Part shown: positions 1 through 6,866 of the stretch, piece by piece
Numbering within the stretch: the stretch's first letter is position 1
Layout of the letters: each line of letters opens with the position of its first letter
The notes under the pieces: generated by a model
Told to the model about the DNA's origin: nothing
The model's database searches: none
The model's input: the letters and a program-made list of their open reading frames with translations, nothing else
Source: Bisbaumannia salifodinae
GTDB lineage: Bacteria; Pseudomonadota; Gammaproteobacteria; Pseudomonadales; Halomonadaceae
Assembly (NCBI RefSeq): GCF_039522585.1
Contig: NZ_BAAADR010000006.1
Direction: 5' to 3' (one strand)
Length of the DNA stretch: 64,000 nt
Made by a program: the position numbers and the translations under genes

Positions 1-506
1 GCATGCGTCCCGAAGAGGTCCGCGCGGTGCTGGCCCACGAGATCGGCCACGTGGCCAACGGTGACATGGTCACCCTAGCGCTGATCCAGGGGGTGGTGAA
101 CACCTTCGTGATGTTCTTCGCCCGGGTCGTCGCCCACCTGGTGGATCAGTTCCTGAAGAGCCGCACCGATGGCGAAGGCCTCGGCTTCATGGGCTACTTC
201 GCGGTGGTGATCGTCGCCGAGATCGTCTTCGGTATCATCGCCTCGGCGGTGGTGGCCTGGTTCTCGCGTTTCCGGGAGTACCGCGCCGACGCGGCGGGGG
301 CCCGGCTGGCCGGCTCCGGGGCCATGATCAACGCCCTGGCCCGCCTCAAGGCCGAGACCGAGCTGCCCGACCAGATGCCGGACACCCTGACCGCCTTCGC
401 CATCACCACCGGCCGGACCCGCAAGATCATGGAGCGGCTCTTCGCCAGTCACCCGCCGCTGGATGATCGTATCCGCGCGCTCAAGGAAGCCGCCTATCGC
501 CAGTAA
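1..506 (+). CDS. htpX: Protease HtpX, zinc metallopeptidase M48B (5' truncated by window edge)
   Basis: C-terminal 167 residues of HtpX, an inner-membrane zinc protease that degrades misfolded membrane proteins. The fragment holds the zinc motif HEIGH (H12, E13, H16), two hydrophobic segments (about residues 23-45 and 63-88) and the third metal-ligand region EYRADAAG (E92). It ends in the typical tail SHPPLDDRIRALKEAAYRQ. The true start lies left of the window; the ATG at position 3 is an internal methionine because the catalytic motif comes only 10 residues later and an N-terminal membrane hairpin should precede it. A degenerate copy of the last codons and stop recurs about 94 bp downstream. 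Family assignment is secure. Confidence 0.95.
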   Translation, partial: MRPEEVRAVLAHEIGHVANGDMVTLALIQGVVNTFVMFFARVVAHLVDQFLKSRTDGEGLGFMGYFAVVIVAEIVFGIIASAVVAWFSRFREYRADAAGARLAGSGAMINALARLKAETELPDQMPDTLTAFAITTGRTRKIMERLFASHPPLDDRIRALKEAAYRQ

Positions 507-574
507 CTGCCAACCGGGGCGGGTCCGGCTATCGTCACCCGCCCCTTTCCACCGGCCCGACCGTAGCCGGGCCC

Positions 575-600
575 TGAAGGAAGCCGCCTATCGGCAGTAA
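575..600 (+). repeat. Echo of the htpX 3' end including its stop codon
   Basis: The bases encoding the last residues of HtpX (LKEAAYRQ-stop, 481-506) recur at 575-600 with few mismatches and again end in TAA, 94 bp from the real stop. A weaker match starts further upstream (GTCACCCGCC at about 534 versus the coding copy at about 448). No start codon or reading frame supports a gene here. Confidence 0.8.
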
Positions 601-620
601 GTGATTTTTCGATCGTCTTA

Positions 621-653
621 CGCATCGGGCCCGCCAATGGCGGGCCCGATGCG
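621..653. terminator. Perfect 15-bp stem-loop between convergent htpX and pdxB
   Basis: CGCATCGGGCCCGCC at 621-635 pairs with 639-653 around a 3-nt AAT loop. It sits between two convergent genes, as bidirectional terminators do. Neither side has a strong T-run right after the stem (five T lie at 605-609), so factor-independent termination is likely but not certain. Confidence 0.6.
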
Positions 654-654
654 T

Positions 655-1815
655 TCAGGTGAGCTCGACGCGGAAGCCGGCGCCTTCGAGCCAGGGGGCC
701 AGCTCGGCGGCCCCCTCCCGCAGCGCCACCCTCAGGGTGGCGAACTCGCGCCGCAAGGGGTAATCGGCCCGGTAACCGTCGAAGCCACGGGCCATGCCCC
801 GCTCGCGGGCGAAGCGCGCCAGCCCCAGGGCGTCGCGTCGCGGGTCATAGCAGGCACGGATACAGAGCCGCAGGGCGTCCCAGGGACTCAGGCCGGCGTC
901 CAGGGTCAGGCGAGGCAGGGCCGGTGGCGGCAGCAGGCTAGCCAGCTTGCGCCGGGCCGGCAGGCCGAAGTGATGCATGGCGGCAACATAGACCTGATGG
1001 GTGCCACGCAGCTTGCCATCCAGGCTATAGCCCGCCACATGGGGGGTGGCCAGGTCGGCCGCCCGCCACAGGGCCGCGTCGATGGCGGGCTCGTTTTCCC
1101 AGACATCCAGCAGGGTGATCAGGTCGCCCCGTGCCACCAAGCGGGCCTTCAGCGCCTCGCCGTCCAGGCAGTCGCCACGCCCGGCATTGAGCAGCCAGGT
1201 GCCCGGGCGCAGGGCCGCCAGGCGCCGCGCACCGAGCAGGTGATGGGTGGCATGGGACCCACTCCGCACCAGGGGCGTATGCAGGCAGAGCACGTCGCAG
1301 CGCTCGATCAGGGTCTCCAGGTCGTGGAAGCCCTCGCCGCCCTCCGCCTCGGCCCGGGGCGGGTCGCAGCACAGCACCTCGATGCCCAGCGCCGTCAGGC
1401 GCGCGGCCAGGCGCCCGCCCACCTGGCCGACCCCGACGATACCCACCCGGCGCTTCTCGAGCTCCTGGCCTTCCCGCTCCGCCGCCCAGGTCAGGGCCGC
1501 CAGCACATAGTCCACCACCGCCTCGGCATTGCAGCCCGGGGCGCTGCTGAAGCCGATACCGCGCTCGGTCAACGCCTGCCGGTCGATATGGTCGGTGCCG
1601 ATGGTGCAGGTGCCCACGAAACGCAGCCGCGGCGCTTGGTCCAGCAGGGCCCGGTCGACTCGGGTAATGGAGCGGGTGATCAACACCTCGGCCTCGGCCA
1701 GCGCCTCGGGGGCGATGTCGCGGCCGGGCAGGCGCTGGACCTCGCCCAGCTCGCCGAAGCAGGCCTCGGCGGCGGGAATATTGGCGTCCACGATGATCCG
1801 TCGGGGGGCAGGCAT
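655..1815 (-). CDS. pdxB: Erythronate-4-phosphate dehydrogenase
   Basis: 386-residue D-isomer-specific 2-hydroxyacid dehydrogenase, the second step of DXP-dependent pyridoxal 5'-phosphate synthesis (4-phosphoerythronate to 2-oxo-3-hydroxy-4-phosphobutanoate). The Rossmann NAD motif GIVGVGQVGG lies at about 125-134. Candidate catalytic residues are R213 (NAGRG), E242 (VWENEP) and H259 (ATPHVAGYS). The extra C-terminal dimerisation domain that separates PdxB from other family members is present, and the length matches the usual 380 or so. Cytoplasmic. It is convergent with htpX. The ATG is preceded by an AGGAGT stretch on the minus strand. Confidence 0.95.
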   Translation of the reverse strand: MPAPRRIIVDANIPAAEACFGELGEVQRLPGRDIAPEALAEAEVLITRSITRVDRALLDQAPRLRFVGTCTIGTDHIDRQALTERGIGFSSAPGCNAEAVVDYVLAALTWAAEREGQELEKRRVGIVGVGQVGGRLAARLTALGIEVLCCDPPRAEAEGGEGFHDLETLIERCDVLCLHTPLVRSGSHATHHLLGARRLAALRPGTWLLNAGRGDCLDGEALKARLVARGDLITLLDVWENEPAIDAALWRAADLATPHVAGYSLDGKLRGTHQVYVAAMHHFGLPARRKLASLLPPPALPRLTLDAGLSPWDALRLCIRACYDPRRDALGLARFARERGMARGFDGYRADYPLRREFATLRVALREGAAELAPWLEGAGFRVELT

Positions 1816-1910
1816 GCATGACTCCTGGGGATGGCTTGTTCATGGGAGGCAGGTCGCTACAATAGCAGCTTCGCCCCACCGGGGCCCCCTCGCCGCCACC
1901 AGGAGCCGCC

Positions 1911-2192
1911 GTGATCGTCCGCTGGGAAAGTGACCATGACTATGTGCTGATCCATATCCACCAGGACATGTTCGGTGACTGGATCTTCAGCCGCGCCTGG
2001 GGGCAGATCGGTACCCAGTTCGGCGGCCTCAAGCACCAGCTGGCCGAGGATCACGACCAGGCGATGATGTGGCTCGATGACGAGGCCACCATCCAGCGCT
2101 CCCGGGGCCTGCACAAGGTCCTCGAGGTGCAGGCCGACTCCCCCGAGGGTCAGGACGCCGTGCGCCAGCTCTCGCTGCTGGATAACGCCTGA
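1911..2192 (+). CDS. Small WGR-domain-like protein
   Basis: 93-residue protein starting at GTG 1911, chosen because AGGAG lies at 1901-1905 with proper spacing. The core WGQIGTQFGG around residues 31-40, after two short hydrophobic strands and before an acidic helix (HQLAEDHDQAMMWLDD), resembles the WGR fold (consensus W-G-R-I-G), which in other proteins binds nucleic acid. Here R is replaced by Q and no other domain is attached. It is divergent from pdxB with about 95 bp between them. Family assignment is by motif similarity only and the function is unknown. Confidence 0.7.
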   Translation: MIVRWESDHDYVLIHIHQDMFGDWIFSRAWGQIGTQFGGLKHQLAEDHDQAMMWLDDEATIQRSRGLHKVLEVQADSPEGQDAVRQLSLLDNA

Positions 2193-2426
2193 CGGAAGCT
2201 TGCACGACGCCTATGTAGGGTCGGCCTCCGGGAAGTAGGCGAGCGATTTCGCCGGGACGCCGACGCGCAGCGAGCCAAGCAGCGGCGATCGACAGGGATG
2301 ACGATCGAGAATCGGCGAGAGGGACCTCGGTCCGATTCGTCGCGTCGCGCGGCTCGCGTAGCGTCGGGGTTTCGTCCCGGTGCAAGCGAGCCACCTTGCC
2401 CGGAGGCCCCCTTCAATATCCTGTGG
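2193..2426. other. Intergenic stretch between two convergent genes, no gene seen
   Basis: About 230 bp very rich in CG dinucleotides with several short imperfect inverted repeats (for example CGATCG flanking ACAGGGATGA at about 2285-2306). Open frames cross it but lack ribosome binding sites and recognisable domains. It may be a decayed interspersed repeat. Confidence 0.4.
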
Positions 2427-2762
2427 TTAGCCTAAGTAACGCCGGCCGTGGCGGATCTCTGCATCAACGGGTTCGGCCTGCGGGGCCGGGGCCTGCAGCC
2501 GCCGCCAGGCGGCCTCGTCGAGCCAGCCCCGGGCGGCCAGCCAGGCCGCCAGCCGCGGCGCCTCGAAGCCGCGATCCAGCTCCTCGCCATCCTCCGCCAC
2601 CAGCACCGGGATGCGCACCCCATAGCGCTCCACCAGGGCGTCATCCTCGCTGATCTCGACCCGTTCGAGGTCGTACGCCTGGGAGCAGAGCCTCGCCAGC
2701 AGCGCCTCGAGCGCCTCGCAGAGATGACAGCCCAGGGTGGTATAGAGCCGTAGTCGGATCAT
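2427..2762 (-). CDS. Glutaredoxin-like thiol protein
   Basis: 111-residue thioredoxin-fold protein of the short glutaredoxin-like group. The N-terminal strand RLYTTLGCHLCE carries a C-x-x-C pair (C12, C15). The cis-proline region is VRIPVL near residue 50 and GFEAPRLAAWLAARG forms the C-terminal helix. Such proteins are cytoplasmic disulfide reductases or redox carriers; the substrate cannot be told. Its ATG (2762-2760) overlaps by ATGA a TGA belonging to a degenerate copy of the rlmKL tail, implying that rlmKL once ran directly into this gene as one operon. Confidence 0.85.
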   Translation of the reverse strand: MIRLRLYTTLGCHLCEALEALLARLCSQAYDLERVEISEDDALVERYGVRIPVLVAEDGEELDRGFEAPRLAAWLAARGWLDEAAWRRLQAPAPQAEPVDAEIRHGRRYLG

Positions 2763-3025
2763 GCCGCCGTCTCTCCCCGGTGGCGAATCAGAAAGACATG
2801 GTGAAGGCCGAGGTTTCGGGTGCCAGATAAAGAGCGGGTCGAAGGTCTCATGCCGTTGGCCCTCCCCGATGGCGAATCAGAAAGACATGGTGAAGGTCGG
2901 GGTTTCGGGTGCCAGATAAAGAGCGGGTCGAAGGTCTCATGCCGTTGGCCCTCCCCGATGGCGAATCAGAAAGACATGGTGGAGGTCGGGGTTACGTGTG
3001 AAATCCGGGTCGAAGGTCTTCGCCG
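2759..3025 (-). repeat. 89-bp tandem repeat of the rlmKL 3' end (two extra copies plus the in-gene copy)
   Basis: Read on the minus strand, the in-gene tail of rlmKL (about 3025-2937) is followed by copies at 2936-2848 and 2847-2759. Equivalent TGA stops fall at 2939-2937, 2850-2848 and 2761-2759, exactly 89 bp apart. The two extra copies share an internal segment (TTTATCTGGCACCC) absent from the coding copy. The outermost stop overlaps the start codon of the glutaredoxin-like gene. As 89 is not a multiple of 3, the copies are out of phase with each other. Confidence 0.95.
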
Positions 3026-5141
3026 AGATCTCTTCCACCGCATACCGCTCGACCAGGTCGGCATCCAGCACGAAGCGCCGCTGGTTATTGGAGAAGACCA
3101 GGGTGCCGCCACCGGCCAGGCGCGCCATGGCCAGGCGAATCAGCCGCCCGTGATCGCGCTGGATATCCAGGGTCGCCTCCATCTTCTTGGAGTTGGAGAA
3201 GGTCGGCGGATCCATGAAGATCAGGTCGAATTCCGCCTTGGCGGTCTCCAGCCAGCGCAGGCAGTCGTCGCGCACCACCCGATGGTGGGCCGGGTCGAGG
3301 CCATTGAGGGCGAAGTTGTCCCGGGCCCAGCTCAGGTAGGTATTGGAGAGATCGACGCTGATGCTGTCGCTGGCGCCACCCTCGCCCTCGGTACCCAGCG
3401 CCGCCTGCACGGTGGCGGTGGCGGTGTAGCAGAAGAGGTTGAGGAAGCGCTTGCCGGGGGCCATCTCGGCGAGCCGCCGCCGCACCGGCCGGTGGTCGAG
3501 GAAGAGCCCCGTATCCAGGTAGTCGCGCAGGTTGACCCAGAGCCGCGCCCGTCCCTCGCGCACCTCGAAGCGCTCGCCGTGGCTGCCCTGCTTCTGGTAC
3601 TGGCCGCGGCCGCTCTGGCGCTCGCGGCGCTTGATCACCACCCGGCTGGGGGACACCTCCAGCACCTCGGGGATCACCCCCAGGGCATCGAAGAGGCGCT
3701 TCTGGGCCTGGGCCGCATCCACCGACTTGGGCGGCGCGTACTCCTGCACATGCACCCAGTCACCGTAGACATCGATGGCCAGGGCGAACTCCGGCATATC
3801 GGCATCATAGAGGCGATAGCAGGATTCGCCGGACTGCTTGAGCCACTTCTTGAGGCGCTTGCGGTTCTTGTGCAGCCGGTTGGCGAACATCTGGGCATTC
3901 TCGGAACGCGCCGGCGCCTCGGGCCTGGCGTCGCTACCCGCCTCGCTGCTCGCCTCGGGAATACTGATCAGCAGCAGTCGCGCTTCCAGGGGCCCATTGC
4001 GGAAGGCGTAGTGCTTATGGGCGCGCATCCCCAGGCGGTGGCCCAGGTCGGGGTTGCCGGTGAACAGCGCCAGGCTCCAGCCGGGGAAGGCGTTACGCAC
4101 GCCCTCGCCCAGCTGACGATAGAGGGTCACCAGCTCCGGCAGCTCGCCGATACGCTCGCCATAGGGCGGGTTGGTGATTACCAGCCCTCTGGCCTCGGGG
4201 CTCAGGCTCTCGGGACGCCTGAGCTCGACCACCGAGGCGCCCTGGAAGTGGATCAGCGCCGGGATGCCGGCGCGCATGGCATTGGCCTTGGCGGCGGCGA
4301 TGGCCTGGGGACTCTGGTCGCCGCCGAACAGCCGCGCCTTGCAGCGCTTGCGGCCCAGGCTGGCCCGCGCCTCGGCCTCCCGCCTGAGCTCTCGCCACAG
4401 CTCGCGCTCATGGCCGGCCCAGGCTTCCAGGCCGAAGCGCTCTCGATTCAGGTTGGGGGCGATATCCGCCGCCATCAGCGCCGCCTCGATCACCAGGGTG
4501 CCGGAACCGCACAGCGGATCCACCAGGGCCTCGCCGGCCTTGGCCCGGGCCGGCCAGTCGGCGCGGATCAGCAAGGCCGCGGCCAGGTTCTCCTTGAGGG
4601 GCGCATGCCCCAGCTCGCGGCGGTAGCCGCGTCGATGCAGGCTCTCGCCGCTGAAGTCGATGCCCAGGGTCAGGCGCCCCCGATGCAGGTGGGCATAGAG
4701 GCGCAGGTCGGGGTCCCGGGGCTCGACCGTCGGCCGTTCGCGACCGGCCCGGGCCATGGCGGTGACCACCCCATCCTTGACGGTCTGGGCGCCGAACCGG
4801 GTATGGCGGATCTTCGCCGACTGGCCATGGAAGTCCACCGCCAGGCTGCGCCCCGGCACCAGGTGCTCCGCCCAGGCCACCCGGGCCGCGGCGTCCGCCA
4901 GCTGCTCCGGGTCCTCGATGCCTTCCTCCCGGGCCAGGCAGAGGATGATGCGGTTGGCCAGGCGCGACCAGAGGCAGGCACGATAGGCCATCTCCAGCTC
5001 GCCGCGGAAGTGGACGCCGGCCACCGTGGTCTTCTCCACCTGGGCACCCAGAGCCGTCAGCTCCTCGCCCAGCAGGGTCTCGAGCCCGCGCGGGCAGGCG
5101 GCAAAAAAGGCTGGAAGATTCGTCACTTGCATATCGCTCAT
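2937..5141 (-). CDS. rlmL: Bifunctional 23S rRNA methyltransferase RlmKL (m2G2445 / m7G2069)
   Basis: 734-residue fusion enzyme that methylates 23S rRNA at G2445 (N-terminal half) and G2069 (C-terminal half). The start chosen is ATG 5141 (MSDMQVTNLPAFFAACPRGLE), which aligns with the family N-terminus; an in-frame extension further upstream looks like non-coding sequence. A THUMP-type region lies at about 60-170, the first SAM motif at DPLCGSGTL (about 205), catalytic NPPYGER near 324, the second SAM domain NLFCYTATATV near 570, and DPPTFSNS near 642. E. coli RlmL has 702 residues, so this is full length. The 3' end is embedded in an 89-bp tandem repeat. It is probably cotranscribed with the downstream glutaredoxin-like gene. 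Confidence 0.95.
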   Translation of the reverse strand: MSDMQVTNLPAFFAACPRGLETLLGEELTALGAQVEKTTVAGVHFRGELEMAYRACLWSRLANRIILCLAREEGIEDPEQLADAAARVAWAEHLVPGRSLAVDFHGQSAKIRHTRFGAQTVKDGVVTAMARAGRERPTVEPRDPDLRLYAHLHRGRLTLGIDFSGESLHRRGYRRELGHAPLKENLAAALLIRADWPARAKAGEALVDPLCGSGTLVIEAALMAADIAPNLNRERFGLEAWAGHERELWRELRREAEARASLGRKRCKARLFGGDQSPQAIAAAKANAMRAGIPALIHFQGASVVELRRPESLSPEARGLVITNPPYGERIGELPELVTLYRQLGEGVRNAFPGWSLALFTGNPDLGHRLGMRAHKHYAFRNGPLEARLLLISIPEASSEAGSDARPEAPARSENAQMFANRLHKNRKRLKKWLKQSGESCYRLYDADMPEFALAIDVYGDWVHVQEYAPPKSVDAAQAQKRLFDALGVIPEVLEVSPSRVVIKRRERQSGRGQYQKQGSHGERFEVREGRARLWVNLRDYLDTGLFLDHRPVRRRLAEMAPGKRFLNLFCYTATATVQAALGTEGEGGASDSISVDLSNTYLSWARDNFALNGLDPAHHRVVRDDCLRWLETAKAEFDLIFMDPPTFSNSKKMEATLDIQRDHGRLIRLAMARLAGGGTLVFSNNQRRFVLDADLVERYAVEEISAKTFDPDFTRNPDLHHVFLIRHRGGPTA

Positions 5142-5442
5142 GGTGTGCTGTGGAGACTCGCTATGGCGGTTGGTAAGGGCGGTAGCGCCTGGGGCCTGGC
5201 CGCATGGGACGGGCGTCATATTCCCGTCATCCCGATTTGCTTGGCCTCTTATGCCAAAATACCGGTCGACAAGCGGTCCCGTCATGGTCTAAATGTATAA
5301 GCGTAGCTACGAAATAACGCATGCGTTGCTTGCCGCAGATGCTGGATAACTACGGCCGGGCGAATGAATCGCCTATGGGCCGATAAGGAGTCTTGTGTAC
5401 TGCAAACGTCACAAAGTCTAACGGTTCTGAAGAGGCCATCCG

Positions 5443-5649
5443 ATGAAACGACAGAAACGTGATCGCTTCCAGCGTGCTTATGTTCATGGCTACAAGGCGG
5501 GACTCAGTGGTCGTTCCAGAGATGAGTGTCCCAGCCAAGATGTGGATCTTCGAGAATACTGGATGAGCGGTTGGCGTGAAGGTCGTGGGGACCAATGGGC
5601 CGGCATGACGGGAGTCGCCGGGATCCACAAAAACCCCATGGTAATGTGA
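5443..5649 (+). CDS. rmf: Ribosome modulation factor
   Basis: 68-residue basic protein starting MKRQKRDRFQRAYVHGYKAGLSGRS, closely matching E. coli RMF, with the conserved CP and GWREG motifs (WMSGWREGRGDQ at 41-52). RMF binds the 30S subunit near the anti-Shine-Dalgarno site and dimerises 70S ribosomes into inactive 100S particles in stationary phase. It is somewhat longer than the 55-residue E. coli protein, with extra C-terminal residues. GAGG lies about 9 nt upstream of the ATG. It is a single-gene unit with its own terminator, divergent from rlmKL. Confidence 0.95.
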   Translation: MKRQKRDRFQRAYVHGYKAGLSGRSRDECPSQDVDLREYWMSGWREGRGDQWAGMTGVAGIHKNPMVM

Positions 5650-5686
5650 CGTCTTCTCTAGACACTACCAGACACTACCCATTCCC

Positions 5687-5709
5687 AAGGCCCGCCACGG
5701 CGGGCCTTT
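5687..5709 (+). terminator. Rho-independent terminator after rmf
   Basis: GGCCCGCC (5689-5696) pairs with GGCGGGCC (5699-5706), preceded by AA and followed by TTT-C-T. Just upstream a 10-bp sequence AGACACTACC occurs twice in tandem (about 5660-5679). The stem may serve both rmf and the convergent pyrD. Confidence 0.8.
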
Positions 5710-5736
5710 CTATTGCTCGCCCTTGGTGTCGTCGCC

Positions 5737-6762
5737 TCAGCCCCGTCCTGGCGCTCCCTCGAGGGCCCGGGCACACTCCCCCACCAGCTCAGGGCCCCGA
5801 TAGATAAAGCCCGAATATAGCTGCACCAGGTCGGCCCCCGCCTCGCGCTTGGCGAGTGCCGCCTCGCCGCTGTCGATGCCGCCGACGCCGATGATCGGCA
5901 TCTCCGGCAGGCGACGGCGCAGCTCGCGAATCACCGTATTGGAGGCCTCGAATACCGGCCGCCCGGAGAGCCCACCCTGCTCGTCGCCGTGGGGCAATCC
6001 CGCCACCGCCTCCCGGGCGATGGTGGTATTGGTGGCGATCACCGCGTCGATGGCGTTGTCTGCCAGGGCCTTGGCCACCAGCCCCACCTCATCGACGCTC
6101 ATGTCCGGGGCGATCTTCACCGCCAGGGGCACGCGACGGCCGCTCGCCTCGTCCAGGCGCCGCCCCTCCTCACGCAGGGCGCCCAGCAGGGCATCCAGCT
6201 GTTCGCCGAACTGCAGGTTACGCAGCCCCGGGGTATTGGGCGAAGAGATATTCACGGTGATGTAGTGGGCGTGGGCATGCACCTTGCCCAGGCAGATCAA
6301 GTAGTCGTCCACCGCCCTCTCCACCGGCGTGGTGAGGTTCTTGCCGATATTGATGCCGATCACCCCGTCATAGCGGCTCGCCTCGACCCGCGCCACCAGG
6401 TGATCGACGCCGGCATTGTTGAAGCCCATGCGGTTGATGATGGCACCGGCCTCGGGCAGGCGGAAGAGCCGCGGCCTGGGGTTGCCGTCCTGGGGCTTGG
6501 GGGTCACGGTGCCCACCTCGACGAAGCCGAAGCCCAGGGCCCCCAGGGCATCCAGGTGATCGGCGTTCTTGTCGAGGCCCGCGGCCAGGCCCACCCGATT
6601 GGGGAAGCGCAGCCCCATCAGCTCCACCGGATCTTCCACCCGCGCCCCGCCGAGACGCCGGGCCAGCCCCAGGCCATTGGCCAGGTCGAGCCCCTTGAGG
6701 GCCAGGCCATGGGCGGTTTCCGGGTCGAGACGAAAGAGCAGCGAGCGGGCCAGGGCGTACAT
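5737..6762 (-). CDS. pyrD: Dihydroorotate dehydrogenase (quinone), class 2
   Basis: 341-residue membrane-associated flavoenzyme that oxidises dihydroorotate to orotate with quinone in pyrimidine synthesis. The start MYALARSLLFRLDPETAH at 6762 gives the amphipathic N-terminal membrane helix of class 2 enzymes; the frame extends upstream but into non-coding sequence. FMN/substrate motifs visible are GLAAGLDKNAD, GFVEVGTVTPKPQ, the active-site serine region TVNISSPNTPGLR (class 2 uses Ser as base), TNTT and GVGGI. The C-terminal YSGFIYRGPELV is typical. Length agrees with E. coli PyrD (336). Confidence 0.96.
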   Translation of the reverse strand: MYALARSLLFRLDPETAHGLALKGLDLANGLGLARRLGGARVEDPVELMGLRFPNRVGLAAGLDKNADHLDALGALGFGFVEVGTVTPKPQDGNPRPRLFRLPEAGAIINRMGFNNAGVDHLVARVEASRYDGVIGINIGKNLTTPVERAVDDYLICLGKVHAHAHYITVNISSPNTPGLRNLQFGEQLDALLGALREEGRRLDEASGRRVPLAVKIAPDMSVDEVGLVAKALADNAIDAVIATNTTIAREAVAGLPHGDEQGGLSGRPVFEASNTVIRELRRRLPEMPIIGVGGIDSGEAALAKREAGADLVQLYSGFIYRGPELVGECARALEGAPGRG

Positions 6763-6817
6763 GGGAGTCCTCGGGTGGATGAGCGGCGCCGCATTATAGC
6801 CCAAGGCGCCCGAAAAC

Positions 6818-6847
6818 GACGAACCCCGCCCAAAGGCGGGGTTCGTC
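6818..6847 (-). terminator. Rho-independent terminator of gdhB
   Basis: GACGAACCCCGCC (6818-6830) and its complement (6835-6847) form a perfect 13-bp stem with a 4-nt loop. On the minus strand the stem is followed by G-TTTT. It lies between the gdhB stop and the pyrD start, so gdhB and pyrD are separate units. Confidence 0.85.
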
Positions 6848-6866
6848 ATGGTGGTGGAAACCGGTC

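Noticed and set aside
2193..2426. tRNA or small structured RNA between two convergent genes
   Set aside because: No cloverleaf with a TTCGA-type T-loop and matching acceptor stem was found.
2820..5300. An 826-codon plus-strand frame opposite rlmKL and the 89-bp repeats
   Set aside because: The translation is rich in His, Gln, Ala and Gly with no family features; the opposite strand encodes a complete RlmKL.
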